A DNA stretch of 64,000 nucleotides from Anthostomella pinea (Eukaryota; Ascomycota; Sordariomycetes; Xylariales; Xylariaceae): NCBI GenBank assembly GCA_963556695.1, contig CAUWAG010000020.1:2356001-2420000 (forward strand). The letters are read 5' to 3'. The notes under the pieces were generated by a model that saw nothing but the letters and a program-made list of their open reading frames with translations, searched no databases and was not told where the DNA came from. Of the stretch, positions 47,701 through 61,038 are shown piece after piece. Within the stretch, counting starts at the first letter, position 1. Each line of letters opens with the position of its first letter. The position numbers and the translations under genes are program-made.

Positions 47701-48697
47701 GTAACCCACTTCGCTCTGTCGCTCTCGCTCTCACATTCACACCTCCTATACTCTCCTCCCGCTCTCGCCTCGGTGATGGGGGTGGTATCTGCGACTCAAG
47801 TGCGAAGGACTCTGCAGGAAAATGAGTGGGGGGAGACTACCTGACTGCAGGTATACTGGGTATAAAAAGAGACTCGCACATGTCCGATACTACTTACCAC
47901 GGCTTACATGAAAGTGGTGCTGCAGCACTCTCATATGCACGAGGAAGTCGCGTGAGGTCGCGTGGAGTTGCGAACATCGTAAGCTGGCTTCTGACACGGA
48001 AATGATCGTCGCTCGCTGGTACGAGGTTTGGAATGGCTTGTGATCCTCACCCCAGCGCTTCTGAGATGGGGTATTGGGGACATTGAGCAGTCAAATATCA
48101 TACCTAAGTACATAGACGCCTTACGTTGGACATGGAGGCACATGCGTGCCATGGGGCGTACCTATAGGTAGATAGCTGTAGCGTAATAGAGAAGATGAAA
48201 GATGAAACTTATACCGAACTACGTATCTAGAGTTTTAAGTAAACAGATACTATCATTGGATCAAGCAGCAATCCCAGGGCTGGGGTACGGGATAGCAGCA
48301 GGCCAACGAGAGACGGGAAGCATTCAAAGATGCACCGCGAGGGGATCCCGTCCAGCGATTGGGTTCTATTTCGCACTGGGAGCCCGAGAGCACAGGCCAG
48401 GTGGTGCACATAATGAGCGGGCCGACGGCGGCTGGCGGGGTAGCAGGTGTGGCGGGCGCGCGGCTGCTGATAACGATAAGGGACGGCGAGCAGGCAAACA
48501 GGCGAATAGGCGCGCTGTGACGATGTTGATTTGACATTTCAACACTGCAGTGCTGCTGCATCGCGAGTCATCGTCATCGTGCAAACGACCAAGGACTTGG
48601 GTGAAATATCGACGAATTCCTACCTCTGAACTGCAGATGCTTGCACCTCCGAAACTGAGGCGACACCAAAGGAAGAATAATAGGAAAAGAAGCGAGG

Positions 48698-51600
48698 ATG
48701 ACGAGTCTGAAGCGAGCTTCTGAGGCGGGTCCTTTCTCGTCCAATATCTCCAGCAAGACGTATGTGAGATCGACAAAGAGCGGGAAAGTCCAGAAGATTG
48801 TGCGCGAGGTCTACCTCCGACAAGACATACCATGTTCGTCCAAGATATGCTCGAAATGTCTTGCTGGCGCACCGCGGAGTGCAGCCGGGACAGGTGAGTT
48901 TTATGCCCGAATCCCGACAAACACATGCACATATCAGCTAACTTTATCGTAGTGAGCCCGTTCGTGCTCTCAGATAAGCCGGCAGGCAGCAAGGCATACC
49001 CGCAAGGGCATTACCTTGTACCAGACACAAACGCTCTGCTGAACGCTATGGATCTGTTCGAGCAGAGCTCTGCTTTTTTCGACGTCATCATTCTGCAGAC
49101 CGTACTCGAGGAGCTACGCAACAGATCTCTACCGCTCTACAATCGTCTCATCGGGCTTACCAAGAGCGAGGAGAAGAGGTTTTACGTCTTCTTCAACGAG
49201 TTCAGGCTCGAGACGTACGTTAACCGGGAACATGACGAGAGCATCAATGACCGGAACGACAGAGCCGTGCGACGGGCTGTCAAGTGGTACAATGAGCATC
49301 TGGCGCAGACCAAGGCGAAGAAGCTGCCTGTCACGGTCATGCTTACGGATGACAGAGGTAACCTGGAGAAGGCAAAGAAGGAGAAAGTTCCGGCCACGAC
49401 ATTACGCGACTACGTTGCGGGCCTGCAGGAGGCAGATCGCCTGCTTGACATGATTGCCGAGTCACAGGAGAGAGGTCTTTCCAGAGATAAGAAATCTGCC
49501 GACTTCCTCTACCCCGAATACTACAGCATGTCCAAGATGATGACTGGCGTCAAAAACGGTATGCTTCACCAGGGCATATTCAACCTTTCGCCTTACAACT
49601 ATCTGGAGGGTTCCATCAAAGTGCCTGCATTCCCGAAGTCGCTTTTAGTGCTTGGACGAGATAACATCAACCGTGCCGTGGACGGAGATGTCGTGATCGT
49701 CGAAGTCCTCCCACAAGACCAGTGGAAGGAACCGTCTACGAAGATTATCGAGGAAGAAGCAATCACAAAGAACGAGAATGCCGATGGCGATGAGGGCGGA
49801 GATATTGTTACTGAGCAGGAGAAGAAGGCTCTCCAGGAACAGGTCAAGAAGACCCAGGGCTTGAGCACCGAAGGACGACCGCAGCCGACAGCAAAGGTTG
49901 TCGGTGTAATCAAACGGAATTGGCGTCAGTATGTTGGCCACGTCGATCAGTCGTCTGTTAGCCAGTCGGCGAGACAAGGTCGGAAGCAGGAAAGTGTCTT
50001 CCTGATACCCATGGACAAGAAAGTGCCCAAGATCCGCATACGAACGAGGCAAGCCGGCGAGCTCCTTGGAAAGCGGATTCTGGTCACAATCGACTCCTGG
50101 GATCGCGAATCACGACATCCTGTCGGCCACTTCGTGCGTTCCCTGGGTGAGGTGGAAACCAAAGCTGCCGAAACTGAGGCGCTTCTTCTTGAGTATGACG
50201 TCCAATATCGACCATTCCCCAAGACGGTACTGGACTGTCTGCCCAAGGAGGGTCACGACTGGAGGGTCCCTACCAGTACCGAGGATCCGGGATGGAAAGA
50301 CAGAGAAGACCTTCGAGGACTCCTAATCTGCAGTATCGATCCCGTTGGCTGTCAGGATATTGATGACGCCCTACACGCCAGGCCACTGCCCAATGGAAAC
50401 TATGAAATTGGTGTCCATATTGCTGATGTGTCGCATTTCGTCAAACCAAATAACGCCATGGACGCCGAAGCCAGTATTCGAGGAACAACAGTCTATCTAG
50501 TGGACAAGCGTATTGACATGCTTCCAATGCTGCTCGGTACCGATCTCTGCTCCTTGAAGCCCTACGTGGAGCGCTACGCTTTCTCTGTCCTGTGGGAGCT
50601 GAACACATCTGCGGACATTGTCAACGTGCGGTTCACCAAGTCCGTCATCAAATCTCGCGAAGCATTCAGCTACGAACAGGCCCAACTACGAATCGACGAA
50701 AATTCGCAGCAGGACGATCTAACAAAAGGCATGCGGACGCTCTTGATGCTCTCGAAGAAGCTGAAACAGAAGCGCATGGACGCTGGTGCTCTCAGCTTGT
50801 CGTCACCCGAGGTCAAGGTCCAGATGGAATCCGAGACCTCAGACCCGATCGACGTCAAGACCAAAGAGCTGCTGGACACCAACTCGTTGGTTGAGGAGTT
50901 CATGTTGCTCGCCAACATCAGCGTGGCAGGCAAGATCTACGAAGCCTTCCCGCAGACGGCCATCCTACGGCGCCACGCGGCTCCCCCAAAGACCAACTTC
51001 GACGAGCTGGCCAACCAGCTCAAGGTCAAGCGCGGCCTCGAGCTGCGCTTCGACTCGTCCAAGGCGCTCGCCGACTCGCTCGACGAGTGCGCGGACCCGG
51101 CCGAGCCCTTCTTCAACACGCTGATCCGCGTCATGGCGACGCGCTGCATGATGAGCGCCGAGTACTTCTGCGCGGGCACGCAGGCGTACCCGGAGTTCCG
51201 GCACTACGGCCTCGCGTCCGAGATCTACACGCACTTCACGTCCCCGATCCGGCGGTACGCCGACCTGGTCGCGCACCGGCAGCTCGCCGCCGCCATCGAC
51301 TACGAGCCCATGCACCCGCACGTGCGGTCGCGCGGCCGCCTCGAGGCCGTCTGCAAGAACATTAACGTGCGCCACCGCAACGCCCAGCTCGCGGGCCGCG
51401 CCTCCATCGCGTACTACGTCGGCCAGTCGCTGCGCGGCCGCGTCGCCGAGGAGGACGGCTTCGTCATGAAGATCTTCTCCAACGGCTTTGTGGTCCTGGT
51501 CCCGCGTTTTGGCATTGAGGGCCTGATCCGCCTGCGCGACCTTGCGGACCCGGAGCCTGAGAGCGTGTTTGATGCGGATGGGTATAAGCTCACGACGAGC

Positions 51601-51717
51601 GGGAGTCGTGATGTTAGTGTGGAGCTGTTCATGAAGGTGCGCGTGCGCATCCAGGATGTCAAGGATGAGGCGACCGGGAAGAGGGGCGCGAAGATGGAGC
51701 TTGTGCGGGCTGGGTGA
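48698..51717 (+). CDS. dis3: Exosome 3'-5' exoribonuclease/endonuclease Rrp44 (Dis3)
   Basis: Catalytic subunit of the RNA exosome, acting in nuclear RNA processing and cytoplasmic decay. Two exons, 48698-48893 and 48953-51717 (59-bp intron, CTAAC branch site), give 986 residues, the normal length. In order: N-terminal three-cysteine CR3 motif (CSSKICSKC, Cys 46, 51 and 54); PIN endonuclease domain about 75-230 with acidic residues in PDTNALLN, VLEELRN, NDRNDRAV and LTDDRGN; two cold-shock domains; RNB domain from about residue 505 with the catalytic acids in DPVGCQDIDDALH, VHIADVSHFV and TDLCSLKPYVERYAFSVLW; S1 domain at the C-terminus (SLRGRVAEEDGFVMKIFSNG, FGIEGLIRLRDL). All expected active-site acids are present in both nuclease domains. 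A stretch of the RNB domain (about 50990-51480) has almost only G/C-ending codons, unlike the first half. Confidence 0.97.
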
Positions 51718-52345
51718 GGTTCCGATGGGGGGGGGGGGGGTAGATTGGGATAGGATAGGGGAGTGAACTGAGTGTATCCTGCAGAATTCAAGGGTGATGA
51801 GGAAATCCTGAAATTGTGATTGACATGGCTACATAATGCGTTGATAATTGCGTGTGTCGCTTTCGCGAGTGGTAAGACCTAGGTTAGTAATTCTTCATAA
51901 CGTCGCAGATCCTAGACTTGACCATAGCCACAGAGGAGACCACGGTGACTTCTATCAGACTTCTTCTACCTGGTTGAGAAGAATGCCATGAAGTCGAGTA
52001 AAACAGTCAACACAGTAACATGCCTGAATAATTCTTGAGTGTATCATATGCCCCTATTCCTCCCTCCCCTCCCTATGCATGTACGCTTGCTTCCAATATG
52101 CAAATGCAGATGCAGATGATGCCTACAGAACTCTGATCAATGTAGGATGAGCAAGCAGCTAAAAGCCAAAGCAAAAATCGCCGTCCCAATGCTTCCTCGT
52201 CTCGTTTCGCTTTCATTAATCGTTTCGTCCCATGCCGACTTGTGATGGATGCGTCTCCCTCCAACCGACACCACGAACCAAGCAACCAGCCAATTGCAGT
52301 TTGCTTCATGGAGCTAGCTTTAAGCCAATTGCCGTGATACATGAT
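51718..52345. other. Convergent 3' intergenic region of DIS3 and SLD3
   Basis: A homopolymer run of about 12 G lies just after the DIS3 stop (near 51727-51740). Otherwise no feature is seen. Confidence 0.5.
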
Positions 52346-55300
52346 CTAGCCAAGGTCGTCGTAATCGTCCCAGCCCAGCTGTTCAAAAAAGGACCGTTTC
52401 GTCCCATTGCTCGGGTTCTCCTTCACTTCCTCGTTTCTATTTTCGTCTTCTCCACCTCGTGCGCTCTCAGCGTCAACAATGGCAACGGCTTTTCCGTTGT
52501 CGACAATCCTCTTCTTAGCAGGCGTGACGGTCATGTACCGTTCCAAGGGCCCGGAAGCTGGCCCGTATCGCGGCTTCACGGGCGTCTCGGCCAGTCCGCC
52601 GACAGGTGAGGATGGCATGCCGATGCCACTATCGCGGTGGTCGAGCGCGATCCTGGGCGGAGCCTGATAACTCAACTGCGACATTTTGCGGGAGAACACG
52701 GGTGACGATGCGAGCACGATGGCTTCGTCCGGACCAGGGACGGACAGGAAGTCGCGACTTAGCGTCGAAGGTCGTGCCGGCGTGGCCTCGACGTGGTTAG
52801 TCCTAGATGCTCGGAAGCTCGGTAGTGCCGGAGAATCATCGTCAGCGAAGGCTGCGTCTCGATTGCGCTTCCTAGGCCCGGACGAGGGGATGATCGACGA
52901 GGAAGAGGGAAGGTGGTCCTCGCCTATTGACTCCATCCCCCAACGACGTGCGGACTGCTGCTCCTTGCTTTTTGCTATCGCGTCCCGGAAACGGTTGCCC
53001 GTTGGGGTCGCTTTGACAATGTCTTGAAACTGCGGATGATGTGTCGGCTTCCTAGACTCTGTGGGTTGATTAGCACGAGGTGCTCGCAGTCACAGCAATA
53101 GGGCCTGTATGCTTACTCTTTAACTGAGATAGGCTTGTAGTCGCTCGCCTCTCAGCTGCTTCCGCCATAGCCTTGCCGACAACATCTCTGTTGGGTCTCC
53201 TGAGGGAAGATATCGCCTCTTGTAACTCCGCCTTGACAAGAGCATCTTGCTTCGCCTTTTCTTCGTCAGATCTACACTTAGTAGATCCCAGGCCCGAAGG
53301 ACGTGGGATTTTCTCTTGGGACGCAACCGAGTCCGTCGTCGGGATACTTGTCATAGACAGGGGCTCACTTGCCTCCCGCTTCAACATGGGCCATGTTGGA
53401 GTCGATGCAGACCTCATCAACGCAATCATTCCACCTGGACCGCGCGACATGCTTCGACGAGTCCTTTCCGACTCCTTCGAAAGGACTCTGTCAAGGGTCC
53501 TAGAAGACTTCGGCTGGGCCGGTCGCTTCGCAGCAGCGCCGGGCTTCGTCTTCGGTTTGGTGGTGCCCTCTGCTTTCTTTGATTTTGACTTGGGTGACGG
53601 CGCTATGACTGGTCCACCTAGCTTCCGGTTGATAGAATCGCATTGTTCAGGGAGTCTAGCCGAAAAGCTTTGGGGGATGTCAGTTTCAAAGGCTTCGGTA
53701 TGTGCTTTGACGAACTCACAATGGCACGATAATATCGACACAGAAGTCCTTGAGTGGATCTGATGTGGCTCTCAGAGACTTCTGTGGCTCCGGACCCGAG
53801 TTGGCCTGGGAATCGAGCATCTTGACCTCATCTAACGCGGTGGACTGCCATATACATAATCGATCTGCATGAACATCTAGGAGGAGAGGGAAGTTGTGCT
53901 TGTTTCGCTTCTTCGCGGGGACCTCTTTCGAAGTCTCCAAAGTCTCCTCAGCGATGGGCAAGGCGGGTAGTTGGGAGTCGTTGCCAGTCGCAGAGGTTCT
54001 GAGTGGTTCCAAAGCTAGGATCTCAAGGATGATAATCATCTGGAGCTGTGTTTCTCTCGATCGCAAGCAGGATATCTGCAGCTTAGTCTCCTGCGGTTCG
54101 GCAGTATTCGTTCCGTCGTCTTTCGGCAGTGGCTTATTAATAGTCCACCATTTGCGAACATGTTCGTCCTCGGTTGGATACAGTCCGTCTCTTCCCAATT
54201 TCATCTTCTTGGCTTTCCGCTTTCTAGCCTTAGCATCCTGTTCAACGTCGGAATCTTGAAAAGTTGTCTTCATCTTGGAAACGATTTCAGGGACCGTCTC
54301 GCGATACTTCTTGTCAATTTGTACAGTTGTCATTACTAGGCTCCTCAAGAAGTCGATTAGATCGTTCATTTCTAATGTCGAATCGCAGTCGAGATGGAAG
54401 GCAGCACGTGCTCGAGAAAGGGGACCCTTTGCGAAATATGCGAGAGATCCCTTGTCTCTGTTAGACAGGCAAGAAATGGCGGGAGTTGTAGGAACCTACC
54501 ATTGAATGATAAAGAGCTGTGAAATATTGATTTCGTATATTTTCAAGTATGCTGTCCGAGGTAGGGACGGCCAGTGACTTGCCTGGCTCGGCGGCGAGGG
54601 TGACCTGGCTTTCCGCATCGGCTTGGGACCCGGGTTCACGTAGAAAATACGCATCTTGAGTGAATGATCTGCTCTCAGACTGTGACTCGCCATGCCCTTG
54701 AGCAGCTGTTGGAGGCTGTGTCGATGTGGAGATGGAACGAGACCTAGGCTTATTCACTAAAGACTGTATAGCTTCAATGGCGAGTCTCCTCTTATGCTCG
54801 TGGTGTACTAGGGGCGTCACCGATGGCAGCGGCGTGTTCGAATCGGTTGGAGCGTCGGGTCGTTTCTTGATTAGGTGGAGGCATGAGACAGTGGCCAGGG
54901 CGCAAAGGCTCTCGAGGTCTACCCAGAAGCCCAATTGACACAAGGTATATAGTCCATTGGTCTGGCGTTCAATTGCATAGACAGTCTTGTCGGTTTCGAG
55001 TCGGGCAATGAGAACTACGGAGCGGGCGCCCATGCGGCCTTCGAGGTGTAGGATTTTGATGTTCGACTCGAAGGACTGTGATGATGATTCGAAGCTCCCA
55101 TACGGTGAGGAGAAGTTGAGAAAGGACAGTTGAAGATGCTCCCTGGGCAGGAGCATCAGGGGCTGGAGGCTGCGTGGTTTGACCGAGATGTTTGGAGGGT
55201 GGGACTGAATAGTGGTCGGTCAGTTTCTCTATGAAGCAGCACGACAACGTAATGCGCCATGGCAGAACTGGGCGGGAATGAGCTAGATCCGACTGACTTT

Positions 55301-55480
55301 GACGACTACGGAGGGTTTGAGAAGGTCTTCCATGGCGTAGGACTCATCGTGTCGGCGCTTCGTAGGATGGGAACTGGTGATGGTGGGAATATTGTCCTGG
55401 TTCAGACGGGTGTTGGGCGAAGCAGCGAGGATGTTGGATGGTCGACGCGACGCGTCAGAACCATGAGATCTGGAGGACAT
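52346..55480 (-). CDS. sld3: DNA replication initiation regulator Sld3
   Basis: Loads Cdc45 onto the Mcm2-7 helicase at origins and is a CDK target in the Sld3-Dpb11-Sld2 switch. Five exons, 55480-55298, 55204-54500, 54450-53720, 53667-53117 and 53058-52346, join in phase and give about 960 residues. Matches to fungal Sld3: SHPPNISVKPRSLQPLML, LPREHLQLSFLNF, ETDKTVYAIERQTNGLYTLC, YFAKGPLSRARAAFHLDCDS, MNDLIDFLRSLVMTTVQIDK, DVHADRLCIWQ, IIVPFFSARLPEQCDSINRK, the C-terminal helix ELQEAISSLRRPNRDVVGKA and a PQFQDIVKATPTGNRF motif. Many Ser/Thr-Pro sites in the C-terminal third fit CDK regulation. The 3' part (52346 to about 53058) is disordered. The second intron uses an AAG acceptor 12 bases after a CTAAC branch site, chosen because it restores the family spacing. 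Confidence 0.9.
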
Positions 55481-56911
55481 AGGAAAATTGAAGAATGATG
55501 CTCCATGTATAAAGAGGAACAAAACAATGGTAATCTACAGCAGAAACAAAACGCAGGCCTGCAAGTGTAGCGATACTGTCCATGTGTCTACCATACCGGG
55601 GACATCGGCGGGTGGCTGGGCGACAGGGCGTTGAAGAAGACGGGACATGGACTGGAGCTATGACTTCAGACTTTCCGACTTTCACGCGTCGACCGCGTCG
55701 AGGGGCGGTCCCAAAGCGCAACCACCCGTCCGCCCGTGGGCCCGGACCCGGTGCGCTGGTAGGGGGGTTTCGCCTGTGCCGTAGCGCTGATGCCCGCTAG
55801 CCGCCCACTGGAAGCCGCTACATGCGCCCCAATACGCCACTGGAGGACAGGCGACTCAGCACATGTGCACCGCAATCTATTCGCGCAGGAGGTAATCATT
55901 CTGTGGCTTGCGCCCAAGCAGGCGACGCAGTCGGATCGCCAGGATTACTTGGTTCCCCAATCTCCAACGAGGCATTGTCTGCCAGGATTGAGCTTGCGAT
56001 TACATGGATCAGTGGATGACTTCATGATCGGCCCTGTCAGTCCTGATCGGGCCACTGCTTGTAGGTATCTGGTATCTTTGCATGGCAATCATCATGTGTC
56101 AAAGTTGTTGTCATTTGGATACCATGACCATTGACCTGACCATTCCAGTTTGTCGCATCTCTTATTCCTGGCTCCCGTCCGACGGTTTCGACAATGTGAA
56201 TCGTACGGTTGCTTTGACCAAGAGAAATTGTGCATCGGAAATACTGCACCAATCTGCGCACCTGCGCCGGAAGACTTGTCCCGGTCGGTGCTGCATCTCC
56301 GCCCGGCTTCAGAGGAAGTGGACGGAACCTTCACTGATCGATCAAGGTTGGACAGAATTAGAATCTGCAGGCTTGAGCTAAGGCTAGGTACCTCCTACAG
56401 GGCTCCTCCCACATCCTCTCAGCCTGCCCGGGAGCCCCTGCAAGAGTCATTCAGCATTCAGCCTGCTCCCTACGGACCACGGTCGACCTCTAGACTGTCG
56501 GATGCGAAGAAAAGAGAGCCGGCTTCAACCTCATCGTCCCAAATGGCAATTGGCCATTGCCCCTTTCTCGCTTTCCCATCCCCTTCCCCCGTGCCTTGCC
56601 GTGCCGTGCCGTCGACCAGGCCCAGCGGAATCCTGCAGATACCGGCTTTTTCTCCAATGGAACGCTCCCACTCCAGCGCATCGTGACACATCCACGTGGG
56701 CCGTCTGCATCTGGCCAAGGTCAACAGTACGACAGAACGACCGAGAACGAGATCCCTTTCACATAAGTTGGTAGATAGATAGCCCGTCAACTCGCTCGTT
56801 CGCTCCATCGCCTCGACTTGCAGCGTACATCGCCTATCGTGGCAGCTCTGGCTTACCGTCGGACCGTTGACATAGCTCCAGCTACTCCCACTCCAAGCAG
56901 TTCAGTTCGCC
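55481..56911. other. Divergent promoter region of SLD3 and SSK2
   Basis: 1.4 kb shared by two divergent genes. No TATA box stands out near either start. A CT-rich leader precedes the SSK2 start (about 56790-56900). Open frames here (for example 56150-56686) carry no motifs. Confidence 0.5.
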
Positions 56912-59900
56912 ATGCCTGGTGAGATCTCCCCACGCGCCGTGCGCTTCTCTCAGGGCGAGGCCGAGATAGCCCATGACATACCCCAGCCTAAGCACCCACG
57001 GCCCGCCGCCATCACCACCGACTCCGACGCTTCTGCCTCCTCCGAGGACTACGGGCACGATCCTCACGAACTCGAGCGCCAGGATGCCCTCGGGTCCCTG
57101 GCCCCGTACGGCGAAGCGAACCTCTCGGGATCCATGGCCTCTCTGGCCCCCAACTCGCTGGCCCATACTGTCAGTCGCCAGCGAACCTCGAATGGCGATT
57201 CCAGTCCCATTTCCGCCACTAGCAGCACGCGTTCGCAGCAGAGACCACACCCTATGCGCACACCATCCAGCACCTACGCTCCCCAGCGGGGCCCCCAATC
57301 ACAGCCGAGCTTCATGTCCACGAGATCGACTTCCCGTCGGCGTGACCCAGCCGACAAGTTTCGTGACCAAGAGCCTGCCTATCTGCGAATGATGCGCCAA
57401 GACCGCCCTCCCCCTGGCTATTTCGACCCCTATACGCCCAGTGAGGTGTATTCAGACGAAGAGTCCGAAGGCGAGACCCCGTCCTCCGAGGGCGTCTTTG
57501 ACGATCGTTTCAACGATGAAACCATCATGTTCCAAAATCTGATCGACGATACCCAACCGACAGAAGATGATGTCAAGGATCCCGTCAACCGCGAACGACT
57601 GGAGTGGCATGGCATGCTAGCAGCAGTGCTGACTGGAGACGTGGTAAAACAAGAGAAGCGGCGACTACTGGGAACGTCGGAGAGTGAGGGGGCTCAGAAG
57701 GCGCATCAGACCGATTTGTGGCTGGGAATAAGGTCCAAAACAACTGGCCGTTCTTTCGCTGTACAGCGAAGGATAGTTGACGAGGCGCGAGATAACCTGG
57801 ACCGCATCATTGACGAGATCATACGATTCGAGGTGCAGGGCGAGGCTGAAGCTGGAAAGCCCGCCGTTGAGCAGATTGGAGATATTGTGAAGAAGATCGA
57901 GAAATGCGAGAGCTGTTACTCCTCCTGGAAGGTCTTAGGGGACTCCCACCGCACGGCCACATCTCAAGCGTTCCATGAGGCCTACGATGCTGTCATGTCG
58001 TGGTACAATACCAACGAGATGATCAACACCGAGCTATCGATCCTGAAGAAATGGGTTGGCAATGATGAGCTGGATTTCCACAAGACGGAACAGAGATCGC
58101 CGGGTACTAATGAGCTTAGCGATGAGACGTCTTTCCTGGACCGCCTCTTGAAAGAGGATGGCCTTAGGTCACTTCACGACGACGACGATGAAGCTGCGAA
58201 ACAAGAAAACGCGCTCAAGACGAAGACCCTGATACGAAGAAGCATGTTGGCGCCCATCTCGAATACGATAGCCAAGGCGAAGGAGACACTCATCATGAAC
58301 TCGGGGGCTTTCCACAAGCGACACTTGCCCCCCTATATCGAAGAGATTCTCACGCTTATTAGCTTTCCCTCTCGTCTCATCGAAGAGATTATTAGAGTAC
58401 GACTGGCTTACGCCAGGAAGATGAAGGAGACTACCCAGCAAACACCAATCCTCCAGGACCAGATGATTTCCCAGTTTGAGCTTCTCTTGAAGCTTGCTGT
58501 TCGCATCAAGCAAGAGACACTTGCCGTGTCTCAAGCGCAACCCGGCTGGCAACTACCACCGTGTATTGACGAATCTTTCGACCAGGTTGTCCTAGACGCG
58601 CTGAAGTACTACTTCAAAATGCTGAATTGGAAGCTCAGCAGGAACAAGAACACGTTCAAAGAGGCAGAAATTCTGGACCAGGAATGGAATTTCGCCAACG
58701 AGATTGGGCGACATCTTCAAGGAGGTGACGTCGAAGTGGCCGAGCAATTCAGTAATCTGACCTACAAGGCTCTCAATCGGCTCAGTCAAACCTTCGAGCG
58801 CGAGCTTCAGAGGAAGCCGAAGGAGAGTCCTGACAACATGAGCAAAAGATACATGCAGACGCTTGACTCAGTACGGGTGAGACAGAGAATGCTGCAACGC
58901 TTCTCTAGGTTGTTGAGTCAACATTACGAAAATGCGTCAGATATGAGCATCGCTTTAGACGCCGAGGATCTTAGGAACCTATACGAACGTCTGTCGATAA
59001 CGGGACACTTCTTGGTTGACGAGATCGATGGCATTCAGATCATTGCTTCGCCTTCGCTGATTGGTCGTGATGGAGAAGTCCAATCAATCTTGAGAAGCTG
59101 CTTTCAGTCACAAATATCAGAAGACCCAACGGACCCGTACATCCTGATCCTGCGCCCAGAAGCACCGCTGCATTGGTTTGGGAACCGGAGTACTCAGACT
59201 CTCAACATCGAGTCGACTGACCTGAAACTCGGCCAGATGCGCCTTATTGCGGACGGATCCCAAGTCAGGCTGGCCAATGCAAGGAACATCTTCCTGGAGA
59301 CGATTGACATGCACCTGGATCTCATCGTGGAAGCACGCTCAAACTTGCACAAGGTGAACACCAGGCTCTTCGAAATCCGCAAGGTTGGCTTCAAGCTATC
59401 CACCACATTCATGGACAGCGTTGAGATCATACGAAATCAGACCCAAGGTCTAGATTGCCATGACCTTATTCAGACATGCTTTGTGTTCGCCACAGAATTT
59501 GGCCGGCGGTCTCTCCTCTATATGGACAGCAACCGGCGGCAAATGAATAACATGAAGCTCCTGAAGCTCAGCCTCGACTGGGTCAGCTTCATCTGCGACG
59601 ACTGCAAGGTTACGGACCGTCGATCTTTCCGATGGGCAGTGCCCGCTCTCGAGTTTGCGATGAATATGACGACTGGCCGGCATATCCTGGGACTTGGCGA
59701 TGATGAGTATGCTAGGTTGCGAGCCAAAGTATCCGGTTGCATGTCACTTCTCATCTCGCACTTTGACATTCTCGGTGCCAAGTCTAACCAAGCGGCACAG
59801 TCCGAACGAGAACGCATCGAAGCTCTCGTTGGGCAATTCCGAAGATTCGATAAGAACAGGATGATGGACGACGATGAAGCTCATACGTATATCCAGGAAC

Positions 59901-61038
59901 AGCGATTGCTCAAGATTGCCGAGGTTGACGAGGTTCAAAGCCAGGTCGTCGCAGAGAGGCACGGCATCGGGCGGGTGTTGGAGGTCTCTAACGAAGTCGA
60001 TCGATCACTCGCTTACTTGTCTTCGTCAGCCACCAATGTTACATTGAGATGGCAACAGGGCCACTTCGTCGGCGGTGGTACTTTTGGCAACGTTTATGCT
60101 GCTATGAACCTGGACACCGGGCATCTGATGGCCGTCAAGGAAATCAGACTGCAGGATCCCAAGTTGATACCGCAGATCGCGACGCAGATCAAGGACGAAA
60201 TGGGCGTTCTAGAAGTCCTCGATCATCCTAATGTCGTCTCATACTACGGTATCGAAGTACACCGTGACCGGGTCTACATCTTCATGGAATTTTGCTCGGG
60301 TGGTTCCTTGGCCAATCTGCTGGAACATGGTCGTATCGAGGACGAACAAGTCGTCATGGTGTACGCACTGCAGCTTCTGGAAGGCCTAGCCTATCTGCAT
60401 GAAAGCCACATCGCCCACCGTGACATCAAGCCAGAGAGTGAGTCGCGTCTTGTCCTGCTATTTTCCGATCCCACATACTAATTATTGCACCAGATATCCT
60501 CCTCGATCACCACGGCGTGATCAAATACGTCGATTTTGGTGCCGCCAAAGTCATTGCTCGTCAAGGGCGTACCTTGGTTCACGGTGCTGCTGCGACAAAA
60601 CCCAACAAATCGATGACAGGTACGCCCATGTACATGTCGCCTGAGGTCATCAAGGGTGAGAACCCAGGCCATACAGGAGCGGTTGATGTGTGGTCTCTGG
60701 GATGCGTGATTCTCGAGATGGTCACAGGCCGGCGACCCTGGTCTAATCTGGACAACGAATGGGCGATCATGTATAACATCGCTCAAGGCAACCCACCGCA
60801 GCTTCCAGGTACAGATCAGTTGAGCCCACAGGGCATCGATTTCCTGGAGCGGTGCTTTATCAGGGACCCAAGGAAGCGAGCAAGCGCCGTGGAGCTGCTT
60901 CAGCACGAGTGGATTATGGCCATCCGTAGTCAGGTCGTGGAGCCGCCAACACCAAGCGACAGCTCCTCTGTACAGAGTACGCCGCATCCCAGCTCGGGCG
61001 GAAGCAGGGGAAGTGCCGGGAACGATGGGTTTTATTAG
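56912..61038 (+). CDS. ssk2: MAP kinase kinase kinase of the osmotic-stress (HOG) pathway, Ssk2/OS-4/Wis4 type
   Basis: Serine/threonine kinase that activates the Pbs2/OS-5 MAP2K in the high-osmolarity glycerol cascade, downstream of the two-component relay. Exons 56912-60437 and 60494-61038 (56-bp intron inside the kinase domain, TACTAAT branch site) give 1356 residues, the usual size. The N-terminal 200 residues are disordered and Ser-rich. The large helical regulatory region (about 220-1010) is typical of the family. The kinase domain spans about 1047-1320: glycine loop GGGTFGNVYA, lysine in MAVKEIRL, HRDIKPEN (spanning the intron), metal-binding DFGAAK, GTPMYMSPEVI, DVWSLGCVILEM, DPRKRASAVELLQHEW. 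All catalytic residues are intact. The stop TAG is at 61036-61038, but the same frame stays open for another 115 codons beyond it. Confidence 0.95.

Larger units (their letters stand above)
37001..48697. other. Gene-poor 11.7-kb block
   Basis: No supportable gene over almost 12 kb between the RSC7 and DIS3 promoters. It contains microsatellites (GGC at 37055, GGAT-rich near 37500, ACATGT near 39098, CAG at 44767), a perfect inverted repeat at 41139-41215, and a motif shared with the hAT-like element at 41910. Overlapping frames at 44743-45340 are long but conflict with each other on both strands and look random. Confidence 0.4.
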
